Positions 60,965 through 62,961 of a stretch of DNA of 64,000 nt are shown here, one piece after another. The notes beneath the pieces were generated by a model. It was not told where the DNA came from. It did not search any database and saw nothing but the letters and a program-made list of their open reading frames with translations. Each line of letters opens with the position of its first letter. The stretch's first letter is position 1. A program made the position numbers and the translations under genes. Source of the DNA: Echinometra lucunter (Eukaryota > Echinodermata > Echinoidea > Camarodonta > Echinometridae); the NCBI GenBank assembly GCA_029962745.1, contig CM057151.1, forward strand, positions 35,211,438 to 35,275,437. The letters run 5' to 3'.

Positions 60965-62889
60965 ACTCAGATATATTGGTGTACACATGCATGTCCAAGA
61001 AAACATGTAAAAAGGGGTCTTTTTTTCATTTGAAACGCGTAACATGCGTTACGTGTTAAGGGGTCCTAAAACACAGATTTTCAACAAAAAGGGGTGCTTT
61101 ACATGGCTTTTCATTAATGTGGAAGAACGCGTTAAGGGGGTAAATTTGCCATACCGGCGACAATTATGTGAACGGAACATTTTCAGGGATTTTCAGTTAG
61201 CAAAAGACGAAGCATGTGTGAGTTTGCAAAAGGTTATCCTGAATTTTGGTCTATACAGGTTAGTTTTATCTTGTTTAAGGAGTCATATTTTAAACAAACC
61301 TGTTTAAGGGGTAATATTTCAATCAAACCTGTTTAGGGGGTTTAGTTGCATGAGAAACCACGCAAATCCTCGTTAAGGGGTGTTTTTTCATCGAAGTATA
61401 AAACCTGTTTAGGGGGTATTTTTAAAACCTATGGACACGCATATGTGTACACAAAATATCTGAGTGGCCCCCCTGGGCTTCCACCATACAGTCAAACACA
61501 CCAGTCATGGAGCATACCACAAGATTTACATTGTAGGATGGGGGTTATGTGTATCCGGATGCTTAACAAAAATGAAGCCTTCTCTTATGTCTTTGGATTC
61601 ATTAAAAACTATTCATTAAATAGCACCAATCATCATCAATATCTTTTTCTCTATAACATTGCTTAACAAAAGTGTTTAAAAATTTAAAGAAATATTGCTT
61701 GTAAACTTCTTAAAATGGCCGTCTTTTAAATCGACTGTCTGGATACACAACCTGTCTGGACTCCGGACACACATCTGGGTAGATCTATGTGTGACCTACA
61801 TTCGCGCAGGTCCAAAGTTTGCGCACAGGGCCATATCTCAAAAACTAAGAAAGATTGTGAAAATCTGATAGCACCAACAGAAAGAGCAACTTGAAATTAC
61901 CCTGGGAGTTAATCTTTCTTTGAAATTTGGGAAGGAATTGTGGAATTATTAATGAAAAATTGGCAAAGTTTGCAGCGTTTTGCGTCCGTTCTGAAAAAAA
62001 CTGAACCTGCCGACAAGGGTCTAGAATTCCTCTTTTCGAGAGACGATGTTATCAAAATTACAATTAAAATGTGATATTGAATGATTCTATGGCATTTTGT
62101 CTTCCTAATAATGCAATTATTTTACCTTTTATGGATCTCTATTTTGTATTAATCATTTATAAACTGGCGTGCATGAAGTTAGGTCTTGTTATTTTTGTAA
62201 AAGTTTTCCAGGACCAGAGCGTTGCGATATGACATCAAATTTTACGATCGCGATATCTTGGGAATTCTTCGTAAATAGCCTTCTTCTTCATGTTCTTGCG
62301 CCCATTTGTAGTCTAAAATTTTGCTTTGTCTTTGGTGTCAATTAAATCAGAATAATTTTTGGTCAAATTTGAGAAATTATGGATCAAAAATTGCCTTCTT
62401 TAGAAAATTAAAATGTGCGCAAACTATGGTCCCCCATCGTGTCTTTGTGGTTGCAAATGCAAATGTTGACAGATCTCTCTCATCTGCTCATCACACGATT
62501 TGATACACACAGCCCAGTTATGATGAACTAATTTTGCTAGGGTATTTATACAATGCCCAAATGTGTGGTAGTACAGATCTAGATCTATCCACATGATCCA
62601 TTATATCCATTTCGTATTAATCTGCAAAAAGACATAGGTCTAAATCTTGCGATTGCTTGGCCGGCGGAGGCGGCTGCACGCGCTGGCTGACCAGGCGGCT
62701 TGCCGCACGATTCGGCCTTGGCTGCAGAGAAAACCCCCTTCCTGCAACAGCCGCTCCAGAAAATAGATCCACAGATAGACAACCCATTACCGGTAGCACA
62801 AAAGTAAAAATGTCGCATTATGTTTCACCTTTTATTCTTGTTTCTAACTCTTGCTGAATCAGCCGCTCCTGCTTCCTGTCTGATGCCAT
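2201..62889 (-). CDS. srGAP-family Rho GTPase-activating protein, 5' half (F-BAR region), 8 exons
   Basis: Eight exons on the minus strand join into a 356-codon open frame with no stop and matching phases (1, 2, then 0 throughout). The product matches SLIT-ROBO Rho GAPs (SRGAP1-3, ARHGAP4): an N-terminal F-BAR dimer that binds and bends plasma membrane, normally followed by RhoGAP and SH3 domains that act on Rac/Cdc42 and bind Robo. Recognisable landmarks are QLKALD, DYQEYFRQRSEIE and YAKDLEKL (helix 1-2), CWNLML, ARNDYLL with NATIHKYF, ELID-CLDLGY, and FHFHPHGGDD. The RhoGAP and SH3 exons are absent and should lie left of base 1. The start is the first in-frame ATG after an upstream TAA. Whether it is an srGAP or ARHGAP4 orthologue cannot be decided, because invertebrates usually have one ancestral gene. 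Family assignment is from recalled family sequence, not a search. Confidence 0.9.
2638..2859 (-). CDS. srGAP-like exon 7 (F-BAR, HPH motif)
   Basis: 222 bp, phase 0/0, acceptor ATCTCCTTGACAG and donor GTAAGTTTG. It encodes residues 248-321, beginning CLDLGYVRKIQKMLRTFQTS and ending APDTFHFHPHGGDD. C-x-D-x-G directly after L-I-D, and the F-x-F/Y-x-P-H-x-G-D-[ED] block near the end, are diagnostic of srGAP/ARHGAP4 F-BAR domains. Four tandem partial copies of its 5' end and acceptor lie upstream in intron 6. Confidence 0.93.
2860..3290 (-). repeat. tandem partial copies of exon 7 with its splice acceptor
   Basis: Four tandem units follow the exon's own 5' end at 2801-2901: 2902-3002, 3003-3101, 3102-3197 and about 3198-3290 (period 101, 101, 99, 96). 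Each contains the upstream pyrimidine tract/acceptor and the first 60 bases of exon 7. Read on the minus strand, unit 2 keeps an identical TCTCCTTGACAG|TGTTTAGACC but has an in-frame TAG after CLDLRHVRKI. Unit 3 also keeps AG and has the same stop. Unit 4 keeps an AG; unit 5 has lost it. None has a donor. Divergence grows away from the exon. Confidence 0.9.
3291..5060. other. body of intron 6, nothing else recognised
   Basis: AT-rich sequence with a short GA run at 3471-3484. No exon or clear transposon ends seen. Confidence 0.5.
5061..5220 (-). pseudogene. decayed copy of exon 6 (copy 3)
   Basis: On the minus strand it reads NDYLLVFSVANAAIQKYLRP, clearly related to exon 6 residues NDYLLVISAANATIHKYFGP, but with a TGA replacing the preceding Arg codon and a frameshift before the ELID block. 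The donor is lost (GATGGAAAAA in place of GATGTAAGT). It covers the 3' two thirds of the exon. Confidence 0.85.
5221..5362 (-). pseudogene. decayed copy of exon 6 (copy 2)
   Basis: Minus-strand sequence repeats exon 6 from the AARARN codons through the donor, about 138 bp away from the original. A deletion shifts the frame and gives an early TAG; further on, GPNDTELID is readable in another frame. The donor is altered to GTAATAAAG. The intronic tail AAACCCTT is shared too, so the unit spans exon end plus intron start. Confidence 0.85.
5381..5509 (-). CDS. srGAP-like exon 6 (ARNDYLL motif)
   Basis: 129 bp, phase 0/0, acceptor TTTGTTGACAG and donor GTAAGTAAA. It encodes residues 205-247, ATQKLKNAETKAARARNDYL followed by LVISAANATIHKYFGPNVTE and LID. 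The A-R-N-D-Y-L-L and A-x-N-A-x-I-x-K-Y-[FY] pattern, then L-I-D, is one of the most conserved srGAP/ARHGAP4 signatures. Two decayed copies of the 3' part of this exon lie immediately downstream in intron 6. Confidence 0.93.
5510..7077. other. intron 5 segment, little recognised
   Basis: Contains a short repeat of GCGCATTTATTGTGCATTTA type at 6231-6272 and a poly-A run at 6921-6938. No exon-like frame supported by splice sites. Confidence 0.45.
7078..7188. repeat. dispersed repeat, inverted partner of 28816-28925
   Basis: The reverse complement shares CTCATGCTC, AAATCAAC, TGAAAATGT, CTGAGCCTGTGATTCG, GGCTTATACAGCA and GCTTAGC, in order, with 28816-28925. Two copies in opposite orientation suggest a dispersed element. 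Confidence 0.7.
7320..7660. repeat. dispersed repeat with ATTCGCGAAAT-type motifs, copy 1
   Basis: Collinear with 25505-25845: shared CCCACTAAAACCCC, GCTTTGGAAAAATGGCAC, TTTTGGAGGT, TGTGG-GAGT-ACAATTT, ATATTTTCGCGTGTTGTT and GAGTGATTCGC. The minus-strand open frame here is a by-product of the repeat. Confidence 0.75.
7661..8470. other. intron 5 segment, nothing recognised
   Basis: AT-rich. Weak inverted similarity between 7700-7760 and 7995-8060 (GTTCTTGAACAG / CTGTTCAAGAACTG region, and ACTCATTC), which may mark another degraded foldback. Confidence 0.35.
8479..8666. mobile_element. hAT-type MITE, copy 1, with perfect 8-bp target duplication
   Basis: 188 bp with termini CAGGGAAAAAA...TTTTTTCCCTG, flanked on both sides by CTGGCAAA (8471-8478 and 8667-8674). 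CAGGG-type termini with an 8-bp duplication are the hallmark of hAT transposons. No coding capacity. The internal sequence is the reverse of the copy at 18548-18734. Confidence 0.92.
8675..10350. other. intron 5 segment, no gene recognised
   Basis: The open frames at 8718-9017 and 9323-9601 lack homology I can recognise and lack convincing splice sites. TAATAATAATAATG runs near 10013-10030. Confidence 0.4.
10357..10381. repeat. short AT-rich palindrome downstream of exon 5
   Basis: CCGCATTATTATAATGCGG is a near-perfect hairpin, about 75 bp downstream of exon 5 on the minus strand. Confidence 0.6.
10457..10591 (-). CDS. srGAP-like exon 5 (F-BAR, KTYH helix)
   Basis: 135 bp, phase 0/0, acceptor CCATACAG and donor GTAAAGATC. 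It encodes residues 160-204, starting ETKSYHTAHGTFKTTEEKFQ. TKSYH aligns with the Lys-Thr-Tyr-His landmark of srGAPs, and the following KARKKGRRVKEHERNLDK is a basic membrane-facing helix. Vertebrate srGAPs carry a longer Ser/Arg-rich insertion after this point; here the helix runs directly to the next exon, so the loop is shorter. Confidence 0.88.
10660..10850. repeat. AAT/AAC microsatellite
   Basis: Imperfect AAT, AAC and GAT triplets with a pure (AAT)n core around 10733-10765. The poly-Tyr/Ile frames on the opposite strand are artefacts of it. Confidence 0.95.
10880..10950. repeat. poly-C and poly-G tracts with GA run
   Basis: C tract at 10885-10898, G tract at 10928-10939 and GAGAGAGAG after it: homopolymers of opposite sense 40 bp apart that could pair. 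Confidence 0.8.
11849..11986. mobile_element. 138-bp MITE, GCATTTCATCAAGTG family, copy 1
   Basis: Termini GGAGAGCATTTCATCAAGTG and CACTTGATGAAACGCTCC are near-perfect inverted repeats. Internal ATTGGCTGAGA is shared with copies near 27951-28052 and 63378-63537. All three are followed by CCAGA. Confidence 0.85.
12040..12425. repeat. tetranucleotide microsatellite block
   Basis: Degenerate TTTA/CTTA repeats, then (ATTG)n at about 12216-12287, then (ATTC)n at about 12285-12386. It lies 220 bp from exon 4. Confidence 0.97.
12646..12708 (-). CDS. srGAP-like exon 4 (small F-BAR exon)
   Basis: A 63-bp microexon-like exon in phase 0/0: acceptor TTTGTCCACAG, donor GTAAGTAAT. It encodes SREMTVEVHNEILRVLNELF plus A (residues 139-159), matching the srGAP helix in which a Ser-Lys-Glu tripeptide leads into a helix ending Asn-Glu-Leu-(Tyr/Phe). 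It is separated from exon 3 by 21 kb. Being phase-neutral, it could be skipped without frameshift, but the helix would be shortened. Confidence 0.9.
12745..13490. repeat. three degenerate tandem units upstream of exon 4
   Basis: Units beginning near 12755, 13045 and 13395 share CTTGATGTATCACTC, TCGATCACTGGCCGGTATTT, CTTGATCATGAAAATCGTGG and AGAGC-AT. Periods are about 290 and 350 bp. The array starts 40 bp from the exon 4 acceptor. Confidence 0.8.
13512..13884. mobile_element. MITE with ATACCC-TTTATACTGG ends and TA flanks
   Basis: Left end ATACCCCATTTATACTGGGA and right end reverse complement ATACCCTCTTTATACTGGAA. The arms continue with AGCAGCCCAA / GGGCAGCCCAA. TA flanks both sides, as for Tc1/mariner-derived MITEs. 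The left-end motif TTATACTGGGAACTCCATTT recurs alone at 14566-14586. Confidence 0.75.
13900..16300. other. intron 3 segment, nothing firm
   Basis: Simple C and CT runs (14320, 15640, 15910, 15945). An open minus-strand frame at 15223-15408 is Ser-rich but has no convincing donor. No transposon ends identified. Confidence 0.4.
16326..16823. mobile_element. TTAA-flanked MITE, copy 1
   Basis: 498 bp. Left TTAA-AGACACTGGTTAAC and right GTTAGCCAATGCCT-TTAA form an inverted repeat of about 14 bp inside TTAA duplications, the target site used by piggyBac-type elements. Nearly collinear with 26130-26626. Non-coding. Confidence 0.88.
17150..17670 (-). repeat. 262-bp tandem duplication with a readable frame in both units
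   Basis: Units 17150-17405 and 17412-17670 share GGCAACACCTTTTCTTCCAT, TATGTCACTCCTGCAG and GAGGAAAATTT. On the minus strand both units read a related peptide, LLKRNEKERFKDDFKFI and LLNRIEKDGYKDDGKFI, followed by GMEEKVLPNVG / CMEEKVLPNVG. Substitutions are not limited to synonymous sites. A TGA lies two codons upstream of the second ATG, so it is not an exon entered from the neighbouring CTGCAG. Confidence 0.7.
18125..18861. mobile_element. long-arm foldback transposon (GTGTCCCAGAAAAAG ends)
   Basis: Left end TATACCCAGTGTCCCAGAAA and right end reverse complement TATAGCGGGTGTCCCAGAAA. The arms pair for more than 200 bp each (AGCATCTTCTGCCGA, GGTGAAGTAATTTTGATTCT, GGCGA-GATGAG, AATTGTGTCAGAAATAGCC). 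It is interrupted by a hAT-type MITE at 18548-18734. TATA/TA flanks fit mariner-like origin. The ORFs at 18176-18379 and 18331-18618 are within its arms and not genes. Confidence 0.88.
18548..18734. mobile_element. hAT-type MITE, copy 2, nested in a foldback element
   Basis: 187 bp, CAGGGAAAAAAA...TTTTTTCCCTG, flanked by TTCAATGG at 18540-18547 and 18735-18742. It shares GGGGCTCGGGG, CCCGAAATGCC, AGAGCCC and TCATAGGCTCCAATGTAAAC with the reverse of copy 1. It is younger than its host element. Confidence 0.93.
18870..20700. other. intron 3 segment, nothing recognised
   Basis: A C run at 19277-19287 and a short telomere-like CTAACCCTAACCCTA at 20420-20434. No exons or element ends. Confidence 0.45.
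20720..23065. repeat. degenerate long-period tandem array
   Basis: A consensus block with GTTCAAGAATTCATGACC, then CAACCAA, then CAGACCTCAGAGAGC, then CCACATTGCTATTTAATGAC, then GAATAAATGTAG recurs near 20735, 21375, 21525, 22205, 22400, 22580, 22805 and 22975. Spacing is irregular (about 150-230 bp, with larger gaps holding other sequence), indicating an old array invaded by insertions. Confidence 0.75.
23385..23420. repeat. TCC microsatellite
   Basis: (TCC)n with one TCT interruption. Confidence 0.9.
24044..24310 (+). mobile_element. 5'-truncated CR1/L2-type LINE, ORF2 C-terminus and 3' end
   Basis: A frame of 44 codons ending in TAA at 24176-24178 reads KMRVACGVRAFSAAAPSLWN then NLPMALRIIPSLETFKSKLK then TYLF. 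R-A-F-S-x-A-A-P-x-L-W-N-x-L-P followed by P-S-L-x-x-F-K-x-x-L-K-T-x-L-F-stop is the C-terminus of reverse transcriptases of CR1/L2-like non-LTR elements. The 3' UTR ends in a TTA-repeat tail near 24295-24308. Everything upstream of the last 45 codons is missing or unrecognisable. Confidence 0.88.
24810..24865. repeat. GT-rich microsatellite with G run
   Basis: (GT)n at about 24813-24826, G11 near 24840-24850, then GTGTGAGTGTGTG. Confidence 0.9.
24989..25216. mobile_element. foldback MITE with TGGTGGCCCTGAAGTA ends
   Basis: Left TA-TGGTGGCCCTGAAGTA and right reverse complement TA-TGGTGGCCCTGAAGTA match perfectly for 16 bases, then continue with GACAACAGGTCATGTGCGACG in both arms. The centre repeats GTGAAATTCACGAC and ACTTCGCATC in both orientations. 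The TA flanks fit a mariner-type target. Confidence 0.9.
25505..25845. repeat. dispersed repeat with ATTCGCGAAAT-type motifs, copy 2
   Basis: Collinear with 7320-7660 in the same orientation; ends in GATTCGCGAAATTCGC and CCGCGAAAATT. Confidence 0.75.
26130..26626. mobile_element. TTAA-flanked MITE, copy 2
   Basis: 497 bp, TTAA-AGACATTGGTTAAC ... GTTAGCGAATGCCT-TTAA. It shares with copy 1 long blocks such as GTGTAAAAATACCAGTCTGA, GTGCACATGCGCG and GACGAAGGATAATAAAATCG. The small plus-strand frame (VYWRITQREAHN / MHWRITRREAHN) is carried by the repeat. Confidence 0.88.
26985..27425. repeat. two-unit tandem repeat
   Basis: CCCATCAACCCACCGCCGAA near 27080 recurs as CCCATCAACCCACCGCAGAA near 27379. 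Both are followed by ACC-TGGGGAG-TATTCAC and preceded by AGC-TCA(A/G)CGGT. Period about 299 bp. Confidence 0.75.
27951..28052. mobile_element. partial GCATTTCAT-family MITE, copy 2
   Basis: ATAAGCTACTGAAATCCTTG, ATTGGCTGAGA and the right end ATGAAATGGGGCCCAGATG align with the MITE at 11849-11986. The left terminus is not recognisable. Confidence 0.7.
28072..28497 (+). mobile_element. retroposon with 15-bp target-site duplication and A-rich tail
   Basis: AAGTTTAGCACTGAA occurs at 28057-28071 and again at 28498-28512. Between them are 426 bp ending in TTAATAAAACATAC and an A-rich tail, as expected for a target-primed retroposon. No pol III A/B boxes seen, so it is more likely a 5'-truncated LINE than a SINE. 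The open frames at 28178-28505 belong to it. Confidence 0.85.
28816..28925. repeat. dispersed repeat, partner of 7078-7188
   Basis: CTCATGCTCGCAAAATCAAC to CAACGCCTAAGC; matches the reverse complement of 7078-7188. Confidence 0.7.
29460..29655 (+). mobile_element. possible LINE 3' tail ending in (TAA)n
   Basis: Plus-strand T-rich sequence with CCCGGGCAGCCCGAGCATGT, ending GCCGAATAAAATAATAATAA and a (TAA)n run at about 29616-29650. The triplet tail resembles non-LTR element ends. No reverse-transcriptase residues remain. Confidence 0.4.
29850..30650. repeat. four-unit minisatellite, about 180 bp
   Basis: Each unit carries TGATGCTGAAATATGTCAAA, CTTTCCCC-AAGGAAAAG, CTACATGTT-ATTTGTACAGAT, TATTCTGCCA and GGATCAAGAGAG. 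Unit anchors sit near 29867 (partial), 30048, 30231 and 30466. The third interval is lengthened by a GA-dinucleotide expansion (30376-30422). Confidence 0.85.
30873..31240. mobile_element. foldback of TTCGGAATAACGAAC repeats
   Basis: The left part repeats GGTTCGTTATTCCAAAGG and the right part repeats CCTTCGGAATAACGAACCTT and TTCGGATTAACGAACCCT many times. A central hairpin pairs TTCGTTAGTCTGAAAAT with ATTTTCAGACTAACGAA. The whole 370 bp is low-complexity variants of one ~15-bp word in two orientations. Confidence 0.85.
31250..32640. other. intron 3 segment, nothing recognised
   Basis: Open frames at 31522-31818 and 31946-32161 have no recognisable family and no paired splice sites. Confidence 0.4.
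32808..33045. repeat. GAT microsatellite with an embedded unique segment
   Basis: (GAT)n and GGT repeats at 32808-32871 and 32926-33042. The segment between, AACAGCATTTGTATAGCACC onward to GGCGCC, resembles LINE 3' ends seen in many marine animals. Confidence 0.9.
33795..33963 (-). CDS. srGAP-like exon 3 (F-BAR)
   Basis: 169 bp, acceptor CTTCCAG and donor GTAAGATAT. It completes the split Gln codon and ends in phase 0, encoding residues 82-138 (REKDAIPP...ELDTVYRK). PGPQTCWNLMLD corresponds to the srGAP segment with the conserved CW preceding the 'Asn-Gln-x-Arg' helix, and MTKNHHRQHTTLSQVF to the His-x-x-Leu helix start. Helix phase and length match the family with no indels that break the frame. 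Confidence 0.92.
34060..35060. mobile_element. degraded inverted-repeat element with GAAAAATACCTG arms
   Basis: GAAAAATACCTGTAAACTAC near 34087 pairs with the reverse complement of CAGGTATTTTTC near 35027-35038. GTGCTTTCACACCT occurs twice at the left. A separate hairpin (34261-34402) sits inside. Confidence 0.45.
34258..34405. mobile_element. short hairpin MITE
   Basis: ATATTGACT and GGGAGATACCACATGTATTT on the left pair with AAATTTATGTGGTATCTCCC and AGTCAATAT on the right. The loop is about 60 bp with CCCGAG/CAATATGGG. Total about 145 bp. Confidence 0.8.
35740..36385. repeat. purine-rich (GA) tract split by a dyad element
   Basis: GAGAGA/AAAGAG-rich DNA at 35750-35820 and 36085-36375 surrounds the GGCTGGCAGAAGG dyad element. 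The Lys/Arg/Glu-rich frames here are artefacts. Confidence 0.85.
35886..36062. mobile_element. GGCTGGCAGAAGGGC dyad family, copy 1
   Basis: CCTGGCTGGCAGAAGGGCGT at 35887 and CCTGGCTGGCAGAAGGACGT at 35930 face two reverse copies: TTAATGCCCTTCTGCCAGCC (35995-36014) and CCCCTTCTGCCAGCC. The spacer has ACACTTTTCGTATAGCACAC. Shared architecture with 47034-47176 and 55803-55939. Confidence 0.85.
36400..38125. other. intron 2 segment, nothing firm
   Basis: A G run near 37277-37287. A weak inverted pair, AGTAAACCGC near 37518 and GCGGTTTACCA near 37691, may mark a degraded 240-bp MITE. Confidence 0.4.
38128..38188. repeat. degenerate telomere-like GGTTAG repeats
   Basis: GGTTAGGTTTAAGGTTAGG and AGGGATAGGGTTAGGGTTAA: interstitial TTAGGG-like sequence of about 60 bp. 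Confidence 0.7.
38633..39508. mobile_element. TTTATGCCTCCGC element with five DR1-bearing tandem units
   Basis: Ends TTTATGCCTCCGC and GCGGAGGCATAAA are inverted repeats. Inside are five units of about 148 bp. TGACCTTTGACCT (the DR1 of nuclear receptor half-sites, reverse AGGTCAAAGGTCA) starts at 38724, 38871, 39168 and 39316, with a one-mismatch version at 39017. Each unit also has CATATGCATACATGAGCCAA-like, AAGTTGATC-GT, and GAGTTATCGCGA. The 3' end is GGACGGACGGACGACCCG. This resembles repeats known from several marine invertebrates (recalled). Confidence 0.88.
39631..39814 (-). CDS. srGAP-like exon 2 (F-BAR helices 1-2)
   Basis: 184 bp between acceptor ACACCAG and donor GTAAGT. With the G from exon 1 it reads from DIRHHLTEQLKALDNRAENQ to HDRTIRKQRQSQSQ (residues 21-82). 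DYQEYFRQRSEIETQYAKDL is the classic FCH-domain core: aromatic and basic residues, then a Y-x-K/R-x-L-E-K-L repeat. In srGAPs this segment is followed by a Lys/Arg-rich linker, here a Gln/Arg/Ser-rich stretch. Intron 1 is 23 kb, which is common for a first intron carrying regulatory DNA. Confidence 0.92.
39820..41270. other. 5' side of exon 2 in intron 1, nothing recognised
   Basis: No exons. An inverted pair, GGGGCTTCTCTCGAAGCCCC (40999-41018), is a perfect short hairpin. Confidence 0.45.
41280..41850. repeat. degenerate short-period tandem repeat
   Basis: Variants of AGCTTTCTCATCA, GATCACATTCATACAATTTAC, AATTCAGTTTCCAAG and CATTTAACAGGGATAT recur at about 60-120 bp. Confidence 0.55.
42399..42422. 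repeat. poly-T tract
   Basis: T homopolymer of about 22 bases followed by GTTGTTGTTG. Confidence 0.9.
43505..43735. repeat. four-unit minisatellite, about 53 bp
   Basis: GGGATAATG-TAACAGGC-CATGTA cores near 43515, 43573, 43625 and 43676; linkers contain CTGAGGCTGAGTTT. Confidence 0.75.
43783..44447. mobile_element. GC-rich TA-flanked MITE (CCGTGTTTACAC ends)
   Basis: Left TA-CCGTGTTTACACAGTGACTC and right reverse complement TA-CCGTGTTTACACACGACTCG, followed by GGCTCG and GTTCGACACGCGAGCC / GTTGAATCCTC. Internal sequence repeats CGAGCCGTGTC-AACACGGC in both directions. The frames at 43689-44030 and 44141-44443 are part of it. It is much richer in CpG than surrounding DNA. Confidence 0.88.
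44990..45200. mobile_element. 205-bp MITE (AAATCCCCGCAACATTT ends)
   Basis: TTATTCAGATTTAAGGAGAT and AAATCCCCGCAACATTT pair with AAATGTTGCAGGGATTTGTT and ATATCTGAACAAG at the other end. Confidence 0.8.
45416..45706. mobile_element. TTTTTACACTGGC-type element, copy 1
   Basis: Left TTTTTACACTGGCAAAATTT and right GAAGAGTGTAAAAG; internal GGGCTAAGGCCCGCCCCACT, GGGTTAAGC and AGTACCGGACTA. Shares ends and vocabulary with 54993-55762. Confidence 0.6.
46228..46862. repeat. GAGAC-rich repeat pair
   Basis: 46228-46386 and 46738-46860 share GAGACCAAGAC, GACATTAGCGTCC, ACGAGACA-GAGA and ACACAATCA in the same order. G23 at 46420-46442 separates them. Confidence 0.75.
46420..46442. repeat. poly-G tract (23)
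   Basis: Homopolymer preceded by ATGC. Length is prone to sequencing error. Confidence 0.9.
47034..47176. mobile_element. GGCTGGCAGAAGGGC dyad family, copy 2
   Basis: Two direct motifs, GCCTGGCTGGTAGAAGGGTG (47034) and CCTGGCTGGCAGAAGGGCGT (47086), and one reverse, TTAATGCCCTTCTGCCAGCC (47150-47169). The spacer has TGTACCTTTCGCATAGCACA and GCTCGAGTTAATG. Confidence 0.85.
47200..50080. other. intron 1 segment, nothing recognised apart from homopolymers
   Basis: C tract 48428-48455; C/A homopolymers 49046-49076. Many TACATGTA words. No exon-like frames with splice sites. Confidence 0.45.
50110..50560. repeat. two-unit tandem repeat, about 330 bp apart
   Basis: AGTAATTTGTA, ATGAAATTACACAAATTAAT, ACTGCATCTGGATATCACAG and CCGCATTTTCAGA near 50130-50225 recur near 50450-50540 with few changes; CCAAATAAAAGAG occurs twice as well. 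Confidence 0.75.
51378..52019. repeat. about 235-bp tandem units inside the TTAA element
   Basis: Units near 51378, 51603 and 51837 share AACCCATGTCATATTCGTCT, AATTGTAGAGGAAAGT, GATTAAAACATTAAA, GTCCATGTGCTTGTTT, TAGTTGCGAAT-GGCTTGAAAAC and CAATTTTATGGTCCCAAACA. The first is the most divergent. A remnant (AATCCATGTCATTTCCTCC) is at 50949. The related frames at 51387-51620 and 51635-51847 come from this. Confidence 0.85.
53153..53184. repeat. perfect 15-bp arm palindrome
   Basis: ACGCGCACAGCTGAT, two bases, ATCAGCTGTGCGCGT, inside a GC-rich patch (53060-53225). Contains CAGCTG E-boxes in both arms. Confidence 0.9.
54478..54881. mobile_element. MITE with AGCCCGGCACACACT ends
   Basis: Left TTTAGCCCGGCACACACTAT and right reverse complement TAAAGCCCGGCGCACACTGC, then ATGAT in both. 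About 400 bp, non-coding. Confidence 0.85.
54993..55762. mobile_element. GGCTTTTTACAC-type element, copy 2
   Basis: Left GGCTTTTTACACAGGCATTT, right AAATTTGCCAGTGTAAAAAGCC. Inside are CTTAACCCCATACTA, GGGGCTAGCCC and TAGTCCGGTACTA, echoing copy 1 at 45416-45706. Confidence 0.75.
55796..55942. mobile_element. GGCTGGCAGAAGGGC dyad family, copy 3
   Basis: GTGGCTAGCAGAAGGGTATT (55801) faces TTAATGCTCTTCTGCTAGCC (55871-55890) and a further reverse CCCTTCTGCCAGCC at 55919-55933. The spacer ACACTGTACGTTTTGTGTAG parallels copies 1 and 2. More diverged than the other copies. Confidence 0.85.
55950..58330. other. intron 1 segment, nothing recognised
   Basis: Open frames at 56755-57084 and 57218-57550 lack recognised homology and good splice sites. 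Confidence 0.4.
58338..58559 (-). pseudogene. unassigned exon-like segment
   Basis: A 222-bp open minus-strand segment is bounded by a possible acceptor (TTTGGTCAG) and donor (AAAG|GTTAAG), phase 1/1. It reads VFDRQHVQGGSQKPPTRILY then YLSHALDTSFPNYQIMFSYD then LGLKPCLKDVLTILSMEEYM and an acidic end. LYYL-x3-L-x3-SFP-x-Y loosely recalls the start of the Maf1 (RNA polymerase III repressor) core, but that is a weak memory-based match. No companion exons were found nearby, so it is either a lone fragment or an exon of an unseen gene nested in intron 1. Confidence 0.35.
58840..60920. other. intron 1 segment, little recognised
   Basis: GGGAAAGTCCACCCCAGAAG at 58842 resembles GGGGAAATCCACCCTG at 42186, a likely shared repeat end. 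A CATGTACATG run lies at 59932-59946. Confidence 0.4.
60926..61479. mobile_element. foldback element with 30-base poly-G at one end
   Basis: GGCCACTCAGATATATTGGT and GTACACATGCATGTCC at the left pair with GGACACGCATATGTGTACAC and ATATCTGAGTGGCCCCCCTG at the right. Internal AACCTGTTTAAGGGGT words recur several times (61255-61415). The poly-G (60933-60962) is an expansion of the terminal G run. Confidence 0.85.
61490..62640. other. 5' part of intron 1, little recognised
   Basis: CCAAAGTTTGCGCAC near 61811 and GTGCGCAAACTATGG near 62414 are inverted and could be ends of a 620-bp element. Confidence 0.4.
62641..62790. other. GC-rich patch just inside intron 1
   Basis: CpG-rich sequence (GGCCGGCGGAGGCGGC, ACGCGCTGGC, GCCGCACGATTCGGCC) about 40-190 bp downstream of exon 1. 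It may belong to the promoter region. The frames in it are not supported as genes. Confidence 0.45.
62829..62889 (-). CDS. srGAP-like exon 1 (first coding exon)
   Basis: Encodes residues 1-20, MASDRKQERLIQQELETRIK, plus the first base of codon 21, then the donor GTGAAA. The charged, helical peptide fits the start of the F-BAR first helix in srGAPs, which begin with a short basic N-terminus and then an acidic-basic helix leading into the next exon. An in-frame TAA lies upstream of the ATG, so this is the first possible start. A credible acceptor (TTCATTCCAG) occurs just upstream, with AG at 62915-62914, so a separate 5' UTR exon further right is possible. Confidence 0.85.
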
Positions 62890-62961
62890 GTCGACAATTA
62901 TTCCAATGAGTATCTGGAATGAAACGGTTTGGTTTCCTTACACAATGACGGAATTCGAAAG
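62890..62961. promoter_or_regulatory. head-to-head start region between two divergent genes
   Basis: Only 72 bp separate the two proposed start codons. The interval has a CCAAT pentamer (62903-62907, plus) and no TATA box. True transcription starts are probably outside it, giving overlapping 5' UTRs, or the minus-strand gene has an upstream non-coding exon joined at the possible acceptor at 62915-62914. Confidence 0.4.

Noticed and set aside
62657..62857. Gly/Arg/Ala-rich frame in the GC patch
   Set aside because: Both strands are open because the patch is GC-rich; no start context or splice sites support it.
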